Source: Streptomyces antibioticus | GTDB taxonomy: Bacteria > Actinomycetota > Actinomycetes > Streptomycetales > Streptomycetaceae | DNA length: 64,000 bases | Assembly: GCF_002019855.1 (NCBI RefSeq) | Contig: NZ_CM007717.1 | Span: 930,001-994,000 of the forward strand | Reading direction: 5' to 3' | Shown: positions 9,380-17,512 of the stretch, piece by piece | Layout: every line of letters starts with the position of its first letter | Position numbering within the stretch: the first letter of the stretch is position 1 | Translations under genes and position numbers: made by a program | Notes under the pieces: generated by a model | The model's database searches: none | Told to the model about the DNA's origin: nothing | Seen by the model: the letters and a program-made list of their open reading frames with translations, nothing else

Positions 9380-9486
9380 GAGAGCGGTGCACATGTTCGA
9401 GAGCGGTGAACCGAAAAGAGAGCACTGCTCTTGCAATGACGTACGGGTCTGGGGCAGACTCGAAGGGAACCGAGAGCACCGCTCTC
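9380..9486. promoter_or_regulatory. TetR operator array (four AGAGC-type elements)
   Basis: Two direct half-sites GAGAGCGGTG (9380-9389 and 9399-9408) are followed by two palindromes, AGAGCACTGCTCT (9419-9431) and GAGAGCACCGCTCTC (9472-9486). Together they fill the gap between the divergent TetR gene and the oxidoreductase gene. The last palindrome lies 21 nt before the oxidoreductase start. Binding by the adjacent TetR protein is inferred. Confidence 0.75.
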
Positions 9487-9507
9487 CGAAATCGACCGGG
9501 GGTCGTC

Positions 9508-9960
9508 ATGTCGTCGTCGCCTTACTACCTCAAGGGCAGCCCGCTCAACGTCCGGCTGAACAGCGTGATCGGCTGGCTCGCCCGGCACGGGCTGAGCCTC
9601 GCGGGCTCGGCGGAGATGTCCGTCAAGGGCCGCAAGAGCGGCCGGATGCAGCGCATTCCGGTCAACCCGCACACCTACGAGGGCGCGCGGTACCTGGTCT
9701 CGGCCCGCGGGCACTCACAGTGGGTGCGCAACATGCGGGCCGCGGGCGGCGGGGAGCTGCGGGTCGGGCGCAAGGTGCGCACCTTCACCGCGGTGGAGCT
9801 GCCCGACGCGGAGAAGCTCCCGATCCTGCGGACCTACCTGGAGAAATGGGGCTGGGAGGTCAACCAGTACTTCCAGGGCGTCACGGCCAAGTCCACGGAC
9901 GAGGAGATCGTGGCGGCGGCCCCCGACCATCCGGTGTTCCGGATCACGGTCGAGGGCTGA
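9508..9960 (+). CDS. Deazaflavin (F420)-dependent nitroreductase family oxidoreductase
   Basis: 150 residues with the split-barrel fold of the Ddn/Rv3547 family, which uses reduced coenzyme F420 to reduce quinones or nitro compounds. Family marks are the N-terminal region, GRKSGRMQRIPV (about residues 48-59), and SARGHSQWVRNMRAAG with the conserved Trp-x-x-N motif. ATG 9508 gives the expected length. Divergent from the TetR gene and downstream of its operators, so probably induced by a small molecule. It is convergent with the FAD reductase gene that ends at 9985. Confidence 0.9.
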   Translation: MSSSPYYLKGSPLNVRLNSVIGWLARHGLSLAGSAEMSVKGRKSGRMQRIPVNPHTYEGARYLVSARGHSQWVRNMRAAGGGELRVGRKVRTFTAVELPDAEKLPILRTYLEKWGWEVNQYFQGVTAKSTDEEIVAAAPDHPVFRITVEG

Positions 9961-9984
9961 GCCCGCGCCTCGTCGAGGAACCGC

Positions 9985-11262
9985 TCAGACGTCGTCCTTC
10001 TCGCCGTCGGAAGCGGCCGCCTCCGGGGCCTCCGCGTCGGCCGACGGCGTCGCCTCGCGCCGGTCCATCGCGTTCAGCGCGCGCTGGGCCATCGGGTGCG
10101 CGCGGACCAGTTCGCCCAGGGTGGTGCGCCCGCGCGTGATGTCGGCGAACGCCCGCCAGGCCGGGCGGACGCCGGTGAGCGCCGCGTGGAAGAGGCCGGG
10201 GCGGCGCTCGAAGATCGCCAGCATCCGCTTGCCGACGGCCATCTCCACGCCGAGGCCCGCCTTCACGGCGAACGCGTAGTTCAGCGCCTGGCGGCGGGTG
10301 TCCACCGCGTCGTGCGCCTCGGAGACGCGCACCGCCCATTCGCCGGCCAGCCGGCCCGAGCGCAGGGCGAAGGAGATGCCTTCGCGGGTCCACGGCTCCA
10401 GCAGACCCGCCGCGTCACCACAGACCAGCACCCGGCCCCGGGAGAGCGGGGAGTCGTCGGCACGGCAGCGCGTCAGATGGCCGGAGGAGATGCTCGGTTC
10501 GAAACCGGCGAGGCCCAGCCGGCCGATGAAGTCCTCCAGATAGCGCTTGGTGGCGGCGCCCTCGCCGCGCGCGGAGATCACCCCGACCGTCAGGGTGTCG
10601 CCCTTGGGGAACACCCAGCCGTAACTGCCGGGCATCGGGCCCCAGTCGATGAGGACGCGCCCCTTCCAGTCCTCCGCGACGGTGTCGGGCACCGGGATCT
10701 CCGCCTCCAGGCCGAGGTCCACCTGGTCGAGCTTCACGCCGACATGGGCTCCTATGCGGCTGGCGCTGCCGTCCGCGCCGACCACGGCGCGTGCCAGCAC
10801 GGTCTCGCCGCCCTGGAGGACGACCGCGACCGTGCGCCGGTCCGGCACCGCCGAGCCGTGCTGCTCCACGCGCGCGACGGTGGCGCCCGTCCGCAGTTCG
10901 GCGCCCGCCTTCTGGGCGTGCTCCACGAGCTGCTGGTCGAACTCGGGCCGGTTGATCAGCCCGAACAGCATGTGCCGGGAGCGGCGGGTGCGGGTGAAGC
11001 GCCCGTTGTTCGAGAAGGTCACCGCGTGCACCCGGTCACGGAAGGGGAGTTCGAAGCCGGGCGGGAGCGCGTCACGGGAAGGACCGATGATGCCGCCGCC
11101 GCACGTCTTGTAGCGGGGCAGCTCCGCCTTCTCCAGCAACAGGACGCGCCGCCCCGCGACCGCCGCCGCGTAGGCGGCCGAGGCCCCCGCGGGTCCCGCG
11201 CCCACCACGACGACGTCCCACACCTGCCGCACGTCGTCCGCCGAAGAGTTCTCGCTGCTCAC
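9985..11262 (-). CDS. Geranylgeranyl reductase family FAD-dependent protein
   Basis: 425 residues. Rossmann FAD motif VVVGAGPAGASAAYAAA (about residues 18-34), the substrate-loop motif LPRYKTCGGG (about 48-57), and the second FAD motif VLVCGDAAGLLEPWTREG (about 286-303) place it with geranylgeranyl/digeranylgeranyl reductases, which hydrogenate isoprenoid chains. In Streptomyces such enzymes may act on menaquinone or other prenyl lipids; the exact substrate is not visible. GTG start at 11260-11262 with GGGAG upstream. The C-terminus is acidic and low in complexity. It is divergent from the M20 peptidase at 11465. Confidence 0.88.
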   Translation of the reverse strand: MSSENSSADDVRQVWDVVVVGAGPAGASAAYAAAVAGRRVLLLEKAELPRYKTCGGGIIGPSRDALPPGFELPFRDRVHAVTFSNNGRFTRTRRSRHMLFGLINRPEFDQQLVEHAQKAGAELRTGATVARVEQHGSAVPDRRTVAVVLQGGETVLARAVVGADGSASRIGAHVGVKLDQVDLGLEAEIPVPDTVAEDWKGRVLIDWGPMPGSYGWVFPKGDTLTVGVISARGEGAATKRYLEDFIGRLGLAGFEPSISSGHLTRCRADDSPLSRGRVLVCGDAAGLLEPWTREGISFALRSGRLAGEWAVRVSEAHDAVDTRRQALNYAFAVKAGLGVEMAVGKRMLAIFERRPGLFHAALTGVRPAWRAFADITRGRTTLGELVRAHPMAQRALNAMDRREATPSADAEAPEAAASDGEKDDV

Positions 11263-11464
11263 GATGGTCTACTGCTCCCGATCAAGCCGCCTGCCGCACC
11301 TGTCCCCCGCATCCTACGGCGGAGATCGTCGCGGTCCGATGACGGTCCGCTGTGGCAGGATCGGCGGCGTGCGCGACCCCATCCCGGCACCGCGTACGCT
11401 CGCACGGTCCCCCGAACGGACCCGTGTCACCCCGTACAACGTCGCACCCACAAGGAGCGTGCCC

Positions 11465-12820
11465 ATGTCGTCGAATCCGGTCGCCGAGACCGTCGCCTCG
11501 CTGATGCCCAGGGCGAAGGCGGAGCTCACCGAACTGGTGGCCTTCTCCTCGGTGGCGGACTTCGACCAGTTCCCGAGGAGCGAGAGCGAGGCGGCGGCCG
11601 CGTGGATCGTGGACGCGCTGCGCGCCGAGGGCTTCCAGGATCTCGCCGTCCTCGACACGCCGGACGGCACCCAGTCGGTCTACGGCCACCTCCCCGGACC
11701 CGAGGGCGCGAAGACCGTACTCCTCTACGCCCACTACGACGTGCAGCCCCCGCTGGACGACGCGGCCTGGACGACCCCGCCCTTCGAGCTGACCGAGCGC
11801 GACGGACGCTGGTACGGGCGGGGCAGCGCCGACTGCAAGGGCGGCGTCATCATGCACCTGCTCGCGCTGCGCGCCCTCAAGGCGAACGGCGGCGTCCCGG
11901 TCCACGTCAAGGTGATCGTGGAGGGCTCGGAGGAGCAGGGCACCGGCGGTCTGGAGCGGTACGCCGAGGCACACCCCGAGCTGCTCGCCGCCGATGCCGT
12001 CGTCATCGGCGACGCGGGCAACTTCCGGGTCGGTCTGCCCACCGTCACCTCCACCCTGCGCGGCATGACCATGCTGCGGGTGAGCGTCGACACTCTGGCG
12101 GGCAATCTGCACTCCGGCCAGTTCGGCGGTGCCGCGCCCGACGCGCTGGGCGCGCTGATCCGCGTCCTGGACTCGCTGCGCGCCGAGGACGGCTCGACGA
12201 CCGTGGACGGCCTCACCGACGACGCCCGCTGGGACGGACTCCAGTACGACGAGCAGCAGTTCCGCCAGGACGCCAAGGTGCTGGACGGCGTGGAGCTGAT
12301 CGGCTCCGGCACGGTCGCCGACCGCATCTGGGCGCGGCCCGCCGTCACCGTCCTCGGCATCGACTGCCCGCCGGTCGTCGGCGCCACCCCGTCGGTGCAG
12401 GCGAGCGCCCGCGCGCTGATCAGCCTGCGGGTGCCGCCGGGCCAGGACGCGGCCGAGGCGACGAAGCTGCTCCAGGCCCACCTGGAGGCCCACATTCCGT
12501 GGGGCGCGCGCGTGAGCACCGAACAGATCGGCCAGGGCCAGCCCTTCAGCGCCGACACCACCAGCCCGGCGTACGCGGCGATGTCCGACGCGATGGCGGT
12601 GGCCTACCCCGGCCAGGAGATGCAGTACGCCGGCCAGGGCGGCTCCATCCCCCTCTGCAACACCCTCGCCGCCCTCTATCCGAACGCGGAGATCCTCCTC
12701 ATCGGCCTGAGCGAGCCGGAGGCCCAGATCCACGCGGTGGACGAAAGCGTCTCCCCGGAGGAACTGGAACGCCTGTCGGTGGCGGAGGCACTGTTCCTGC
12801 GGAACTACGCGGGGAGCTGA
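11465..12820 (+). CDS. M20 family metallo-dipeptidase
   Basis: 451-residue cytosolic zinc peptidase of the ArgE/DapE/CPG2 type, probably hydrolysing dipeptides. Metal-ligand motifs are in place: LYAHYDVQPP (His and Asp), GRGSADCKGG (bridging Asp), EGSEEQGTGG (catalytic and ligand Glu), VIGDAG (ligand Asp), and a final His in AQIHAVDESV. The middle segment is the dimerisation lid. ATG 11465 is chosen because AAGGAG (11452-11457) precedes it by 7 nt. Length is normal for the family. The gene has its own promoter region opposite the FAD reductase gene. Confidence 0.95.
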   Translation: MSSNPVAETVASLMPRAKAELTELVAFSSVADFDQFPRSESEAAAAWIVDALRAEGFQDLAVLDTPDGTQSVYGHLPGPEGAKTVLLYAHYDVQPPLDDAAWTTPPFELTERDGRWYGRGSADCKGGVIMHLLALRALKANGGVPVHVKVIVEGSEEQGTGGLERYAEAHPELLAADAVVIGDAGNFRVGLPTVTSTLRGMTMLRVSVDTLAGNLHSGQFGGAAPDALGALIRVLDSLRAEDGSTTVDGLTDDARWDGLQYDEQQFRQDAKVLDGVELIGSGTVADRIWARPAVTVLGIDCPPVVGATPSVQASARALISLRVPPGQDAAEATKLLQAHLEAHIPWGARVSTEQIGQGQPFSADTTSPAYAAMSDAMAVAYPGQEMQYAGQGGSIPLCNTLAALYPNAEILLIGLSEPEAQIHAVDESVSPEELERLSVAEALFLRNYAGS

Positions 12821-13134
12821 GGGGGTCGGGGCTGCGGCCGCCGCCGGGGGTCACCTGAGCCCTGGCGGCAGCACACCGCTCCTGAACGGCGCCGAGCCGG
12901 TGGCCCGGGTCGTGCGCGCACGCGCGGTGGATGCATGGCGGGCAGGGCGCACCGGGCGACCACGGCCCCGGCCCGCGCCCCTTCGGGCTGCGCCGAGCGG
13001 ACGGCCGGGCCCCGGCGGACCCGACGGGGCATGGACGCGACGTGCGGCAGGTGGGGGACGCCGTCGTGGGGGGGCGCGGACCTTGGCCTGCGGCTGGACG
13101 GCCCCCCGCACCCCTTTGAGTGGCGCTGAGCCGT

Positions 13135-13210
13135 CGGCACGGGTGCCCCCGCCCACGCGTGCGTGCCAGTGGGACGGGCACGCGCGCGTGGGCGGGAGGC
13201 ACCCGTGCCG
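13135..13210. repeat. Large imperfect inverted repeat
   Basis: The left arm starts CGGCACGGGTGCC (13135-13147) and the right arm ends GGCACCCGTGCCG (13198-13210). The complementarity continues inward through the GCCCACGCG part, with one bulge and one mismatch, to a short loop near 13170. The stem is over 30 bp. It lies 315 nt beyond the peptidase stop, so it is an unlikely simple terminator. Confidence 0.65.
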
Positions 13211-13529
13211 CAGCACATACGTCATCAGCGGGCGCACTCGGCCCATCACCACCGCCCGTGCCGGACCGACCACTCGCCCCCGAAGCGTCGCCGAACCGGT
13301 GACCCCGGCGGCGGACCCGATGGCGGGCAGAGGACGCATACGCACCGGCAGAACCGGCACGCGCGCGTCTGCTGCGGCGGCGCGCGGGTGCCGTACGACG
13401 CATGCGGCCGATCCCCCGCCCACCCGCGGACGGCTGATGTCTGTACGGACTGATGAGGTGCGGGCCGGTGCAGGGGTGGCCTGCCCGGTGCGCGGCGCCC
13501 ATGTCGCCGACGGTCGGTCGGCGTCCAGC

Positions 13530-13551
13530 CAGGCGCAGGCGCAGGCGCAGG
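13530..13551 (+). repeat. Short tandem repeat of CAGGCG
   Basis: Three full copies plus a partial fourth of the hexamer CAGGCG in the gene-free gap upstream of 13593. Could be replication slippage in non-coding DNA. Confidence 0.6.
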
Positions 13552-13592
13552 TCGATGCGAGTGCGAGCGCACTTGGCCACCGTGGGCGGCGG

Positions 13593-14636
13593 TCAGCCGA
13601 CCGGTACGCCCGCCTCCAGGTACAGCGCGGCGCCGCGTTCCCGTGCCCGGAGGGCCCAGCGGAGGCGTTCGTAGCGGACCGGGGGGAGCAGCCCGGCCGC
13701 CTCCTCCTCGGTGGCGAAGCGCCAGCCGCGCAGTTCGGGGCCGGGCAGCAGCAGTTCTTCCGCGTCGGCGGAATCGAGGCGTCCGCCGTCGAAGAGGAGG
13801 CGCAGTCCGCCGTATCCGGGCGGCAGGGGCCGTTCCCAGTCGACGACCAGCAGCCGGGGTACGTCGGTCAGGCGGATCCCGGTCTCCTCCTGGACCTCGC
13901 GCATCCCCGCGCGCGCGGGAGCCTCCCCGGGTTCCACGACCCCGCCCGGGAACTCCCAACCCGGCTTGTAGGTCGGGTCGACCAGCAGCACGCGGTCCTG
14001 TTCGTCGAAGAGCAGCACCCCGGCGGCCAGTGTCTCGGCGGTGGGCTCCGGGGTCTGCACGATCTCGCAGACCGGTGCGGCGCCGCTGCCGACGGCCTCG
14101 ACGATCCGGGCGGCGGACTCGCCCGGGGTGAGAGGCCCGGTGTCGATGAGATGCGCGTCGGCAGTGAGCCAGGAGGCCAGCGCGGCCCGGTAGGGCTCGA
14201 TGTGGTCGTAGGACCACTGGCGGATCCGTATCTCGCCGTCGGGAAGTTCGGGCGGTATCTCGCGGTCGGCTATCCGCTCGCGCAAAATCGTTTCCGCCGG
14301 GGCGAGAAGCACATGGCGGACCGGAATCCGGCGGGCGGCGAGACCGCCGAAGATCTCGTCCCGGTACTCCTGGCGGAGCAGGGTCATGGGGACGACGAGG
14401 GTGCCGCCGACCTCGTTGAGCAGGGCGGCGGCGGTGTCGATCACGAGCCGGCGCCAGATCGGCAGGTCCTGGAGGTCACCGACCTCGGCGAGGTGTTTGG
14501 GCGGCAGCAGGTGCGGGAGCGCCGCGCCGATGACCTCGGGGTCGAAGAGCGTGCTGTTCGGGAGCAGGTCGATCAGTTCCCGTGCGGTGGTGGTCTTTCC
14601 CGCACCGAACGCGCCGTTGATCCAAACGACGGTCAC
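13593..14636 (-). CDS. P-loop kinase fused to NUDIX hydrolase
   Basis: 347 residues with two domains. The N-terminal half has a Walker A loop GAFGAGKTT (residues 8-16) and looks like an AAA_33/shikimate-kinase-like nucleotide kinase, up to about residue 195. The C-terminal half is a NUDIX hydrolase: the box begins GVVEPGE (about residue 248) and ends REVQEETGI, fitting the G-x5-E-x7-REUxEExGU pattern exactly. NUDIX enzymes split nucleoside diphosphate-X bonds; the kinase domain may make or salvage the same substrate. GTG start at 14634-14636 follows GAGGGGG. Transcribed away from a hairpin at 14725-14760. Confidence 0.88.
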   Translation of the reverse strand: MTVVWINGAFGAGKTTTARELIDLLPNSTLFDPEVIGAALPHLLPPKHLAEVGDLQDLPIWRRLVIDTAAALLNEVGGTLVVPMTLLRQEYRDEIFGGLAARRIPVRHVLLAPAETILRERIADREIPPELPDGEIRIRQWSYDHIEPYRAALASWLTADAHLIDTGPLTPGESAARIVEAVGSGAAPVCEIVQTPEPTAETLAAGVLLFDEQDRVLLVDPTYKPGWEFPGGVVEPGEAPARAGMREVQEETGIRLTDVPRLLVVDWERPLPPGYGGLRLLFDGGRLDSADAEELLLPGPELRGWRFATEEEAAGLLPPVRYERLRWALRARERGAALYLEAGVPVG

Positions 14637-14724
14637 GTTTCCCCCTCTTCTGTTGGCCCCCTGTGGCTTGCCCGCTCCACCCTGCCACGGAAACCAGTTC
14701 GCGTTGAGGTCACATGAACGCCGT

Positions 14725-14760
14725 GGCGCCGGTGCCCCTGTCCCGCGGGGCACCGGCGCC
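14725..14760 (-). terminator. Hairpin, probable terminator of the small secreted protein gene
   Basis: Perfect 14-bp stem GGCGCCGGTGCCCC / GGGGCACCGGCGCC with an 8-nt loop, 29 nt beyond the stop of the gene at 14789-14983. No U-tract, as is common for actinobacterial terminators. Confidence 0.7.
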
Positions 14761-14788
14761 GATGTCCGCTGCGTACCGGCGTGCGGCG

Positions 14789-14983
14789 TCAGGCGCCCTG
14801 CCCGAGCGCGTCGTCCTCGACGGCCAGGCTGTCGCTGGCGACGGTGTGGTCCAGCTCGCTGAGGGCGTCACCGACGTTCAGACGATCGAGGTCCTCGGCA
14901 CCGAGGCCGTGCGAGGGGGTGATCGCCGCGACGACGAACCCGGTGGCGAGGGAGGCGATGGCGAGCATGCTGCGCTTCTTCAT
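14789..14983 (-). CDS. Small secreted protein
   Basis: 64 residues. N-terminal KKR followed by a hydrophobic stretch AIASLATGFVVAA gives a standard Sec signal peptide with likely cleavage near residue 26-28, leaving a mature peptide of about 36 residues that is acidic and has no cysteine. ATG at 14981-14983. Short exported proteins like this are common in Streptomyces and mostly have no assigned role. A strong hairpin follows the gene. Function unknown. Confidence 0.7.
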   Translation of the reverse strand: MKKRSMLAIASLATGFVVAAITPSHGLGAEDLDRLNVGDALSELDHTVASDSLAVEDDALGQGA

Positions 14984-15288
14984 ACCCGCCCCAACTGCCG
15001 GACCGCCCCCGGGGTCACGCGATTCCCCGTCCCTCCCACCTGACATGCCCCGACCGGGTGGACGGCGCCGCGATCCTCGCCTCGTCGGCTGCGAAACAGC
15101 CTCAGGCGCCGTCGAGGACCGGCCCAGCCGTCGTAGGGGCCCGGTTGGTCGCAAGCCCAGACCGCACGGCCCGCGGCGGCACCGTCGCCGTAACCCCGGA
15201 CCTCAGCACGGCCAGCGAGACCAGCCCCTCCCCCGCCGCCCCACCCCGCCCCAGCCCACCGGAACGTTCCTTCACAAAGCCCGCCCCC
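14984..15288. other. Intergenic, nothing recognised
   Basis: Gap of 305 nt between the small secreted protein gene (minus) and the end of the ROK kinase gene (minus). It should hold the promoter of the secreted protein gene, but no clear -35/-10 pair, gene or repeat was seen. Confidence 0.5.
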
Positions 15289-16233
15289 TCACACGCCCGC
15301 CGCCGCCACCCCCGCCAGCGCCGCCGCGGCCGCCCCCACGAGGCCCGCGTCCGTGCCCATGCGGGCCGGGGCCACCGTCAGGGGGCGGACGAAGGAGAGG
15401 GTGGCGTAGTCGGCGAGGTAGCGGCGCAGCGGGGTGAAGAGGATCTCGCCCGCCTTGCCGACGCCGCCGCCGATCACCGCGATGTCGATCTCGACGAGGG
15501 TCGCCGTGGCCGCGATGCCCGCGGCGAGGGCCTGGGCGGCGCGGTCGAAGGAGGCGCGGGCGACCGGGTCGCCGGTGCGGGCCGCAGCGGCGACCGCGGC
15601 CGCGGAGGTGTCGCCGTCGGGGCCGGGCACCCAGCCGTTCTCCAGGGCCCGCCGGGCTATGTTGGGCCCGCTGGCGATGCGCTCCACGCAGCCCCGGGCG
15701 CCGCACGGACAGGGATCGCCGTCCAGGTCGACGCTGATGTGGCCGATGTGGCCGGCGTTGCCCGTGGGGCCCGTGTGCAGTCGGCCCCCCAGGACCAGAC
15801 CGCCGCCCACCCCCGTGGAGACGACCATGCACAGGGCGTTGTCATGGCCGCGCGCGGCGCCCTGCCAGTGCTCGGCCGCGGTGATCGCCACCCCGTCGCC
15901 GATCAGCTCGACCGGAAGGTTCCCGGCCGCCGCCCGCACCCGGTCGACCAGCGGATAGTCGCGCCAGCCGGGCACGTTCACCGGGCTGACCGTGCCCCGG
16001 GAGGCGTCCACCGGACCCGCGCTGCCGATGCCGAGGGCGTAGGCCCGCGGCCACAGCGGTGACGAGGTCAGCTCGGCCAGCACCTCCTCGACGGCCCGCA
16101 TGACGGTCTCGCCGTTCTCCCGCGCGGGCGTCGGCCGCTGGGCGCGCACCAGGATCGTGCCGTCGCCGCTCACCAGCGCCCCGGCGATCTTGGTGCCGCC
16201 GATGTCGAGCGCGGCCACGAGGTCGGTCTGCAT
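15289..16233 (-). CDS. ROK family sugar kinase (glucokinase-like)
   Basis: 314-residue cytosolic kinase. The N-terminal phosphate loop is DIGGTK (residues 10-15). The centre holds the ROK zinc site CPCGARGCVERIASGPN and the upstream GHIGH histidine, plus the catalytic Asp region in VELIGDGV. The ROK family includes glucokinase, N-acetylglucosamine or N-acetylmannosamine kinases, and repressors; this protein lacks an N-terminal HTH, so it is an enzyme. ATG at 16231-16233. Divergent from a LacI-type regulator with a GACAACGTTGTC operator between them, suggesting sugar-dependent control. The sugar is not certain. Confidence 0.9.
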   Translation of the reverse strand: MQTDLVAALDIGGTKIAGALVSGDGTILVRAQRPTPARENGETVMRAVEEVLAELTSSPLWPRAYALGIGSAGPVDASRGTVSPVNVPGWRDYPLVDRVRAAAGNLPVELIGDGVAITAAEHWQGAARGHDNALCMVVSTGVGGGLVLGGRLHTGPTGNAGHIGHISVDLDGDPCPCGARGCVERIASGPNIARRALENGWVPGPDGDTSAAAVAAAARTGDPVARASFDRAAQALAAGIAATATLVEIDIAVIGGGVGKAGEILFTPLRRYLADYATLSFVRPLTVAPARMGTDAGLVGAAAAALAGVAAAGV

Positions 16234-16334
16234 CAAGGTCTCGGTTCTCCCCGTCAACCATGGAAAAGGCCCGGCCGGTGCAGCGCTGGGGGACGCGTGG
16301 CCGGAGATGGCGTTGGACAGTGTCCCCCGACTCT

Positions 16335-16346
16335 GACAACGTTGTC
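16335..16346. promoter_or_regulatory. LacI-type operator
   Basis: Perfect palindrome GACAACGTTGTC with the central CG typical of LacI-family sites. It lies between the divergent ROK kinase and LacI genes and just ahead of TATGCT (16354-16359), a likely -10 for the LacI gene, so the regulator probably controls itself and the kinase. Confidence 0.7.
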
Positions 16347-16468
16347 CAGGCTCTATGCTCGACGCCACATCCTCATACAACCCCAGGGACCCGCGCATCC
16401 CCTCGCAACATTTTGTGGAAGAGGCGTGGCCGGAGCCTCCCGTGGACGACAGGACAGGACACCGCACC

Positions 16469-17506
16469 GTGCCCGAGACGCCCCGCCGCCCCGACAGCCG
16501 TTACGGCAACCGTCCCACCATGAAGGACGTCGCCGCCCGTGCCGGAGTGGGACTCAAGACGGTCTCACGCGTGGTGAACGGCGAGCCGGGGGTCACCCCC
16601 GAGACCGAGCGGCGCGTCCAGGAGTCCATCGAGGCGCTCGGCTTCCGGCGCAACGACAGCGCCCGGGTCCTGCGCAAGGGACGCACGTCCAGCGTCGGCC
16701 TGGTCCTGGAGGACCTCGCCGACCCGTTCTACGGCGCCCTGGGCCGCGCCGTGGAGGAGGTGGCCCGCGCGCACGGCACGCTGCTCATCAACGGCTCCAG
16801 CGCCGAGGACCCCGAGCGCGAGCAGGAACTGGCGCTGGCGCTGTGCGCCCGCCGGGTGGACGGTCTGGTGGTGATCCCGGCCGGGGACGACCACCGCTAT
16901 CTGGAGCCGGAGATCAAGGCGGGCGTGGCCACGGTCTTCGTGGACCGGCCGGCCGGCCGCATCGAGGCCGACTGCGTCCTGTCGGACAACTTCGGCGGTG
17001 CCCGCGAGGGGGTCGCCCATCTGATCGCGCACGGCCATCGCCGGATCGGCTTCATCGGTGACATGCCGCGCATCCACACCGCCGCCGAGCGGCTGCGCGG
17101 CTACCGGACCGCGATGGAGGACGCCGGGATAGCGGTCGAGGACGCGTGGATGTCGCTGGGCGTCACCGATCCGCGGCGGGTGCGCCGGGCCGCCGAGGAG
17201 ATGCTGGACGGGCCCGATCCGGTCACGGCCGTCTTCTCGGGCAACAACCGGGTGACCGTCACGGTGATCCGGGTCCTCGCCGAGCGCAGCCGCCGGGTCG
17301 CCCTGGTGGGCTTCGACGACCTGGAGCTGGCCGACCTCCTCCAGCCGGGCGTGACCGTGGTCGCACAGGACCCGGCGGCCCTGGGCCGGACGGCGGCGGA
17401 GCGGCTGTTCCGGCAGTTGGAGGGCGGTCCCGTCACCCCCGAGCGGATCGAGCTGCCGACCCGGCTGATCGCGCGCGGCTCGGGCGAACTGCCCCCGGCG
17501 GACTGA
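16469..17506 (+). CDS. LacI family transcriptional regulator
   Basis: About 345 residues. The HTH and hinge read MKDVAARAGVGLKTVSRVVN near residues 18-37, followed by a periplasmic-binding-protein-like sugar domain with GLVLEDLADPFYG and the C-terminal VGFDDLELADLL. GTG 16469 is chosen because the next upstream ATG (16355) lies inside the probable -10 hexamer; GTG 16442 with GGAG at 16432 is an alternative that adds nine residues. Divergent from the ROK kinase and followed after 6 nt by the gene at 17513, with which it probably forms an operon. Confidence 0.92.
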   Translation: MPETPRRPDSRYGNRPTMKDVAARAGVGLKTVSRVVNGEPGVTPETERRVQESIEALGFRRNDSARVLRKGRTSSVGLVLEDLADPFYGALGRAVEEVARAHGTLLINGSSAEDPEREQELALALCARRVDGLVVIPAGDDHRYLEPEIKAGVATVFVDRPAGRIEADCVLSDNFGGAREGVAHLIAHGHRRIGFIGDMPRIHTAAERLRGYRTAMEDAGIAVEDAWMSLGVTDPRRVRRAAEEMLDGPDPVTAVFSGNNRVTVTVIRVLAERSRRVALVGFDDLELADLLQPGVTVVAQDPAALGRTAAERLFRQLEGGPVTPERIELPTRLIARGSGELPPAD

Positions 17507-17512
17507 GCCGCG

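Larger units (their letters stand above)
12821..13592. other. 0.77-kb gene-free GC-rich gap
   Basis: No convincing gene is seen on either strand. On the minus strand a motif resembling GGCTCGGCGCCGTTCAGG recurs in altered form near 12880-12905, 13105-13135 and 13260-13300, each time followed by a G-rich run, which looks like degenerate copies of an interspersed Streptomyces-type intergenic repeat. A large inverted repeat (13135-13210) and a short CAGGCG tandem (13530-13551) lie inside. Function unknown. Confidence 0.5.

Noticed and set aside
12900..14717. 605-residue plus-strand frame
   Set aside because: Runs antisense to the kinase-NUDIX fusion, whose motifs are intact, and through the gene-free gap.
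16355..16357. ATG as start of the LacI gene
   Set aside because: It lies within the probable -10 hexamer TATGCT (16354-16359), so it would be upstream of the transcript.
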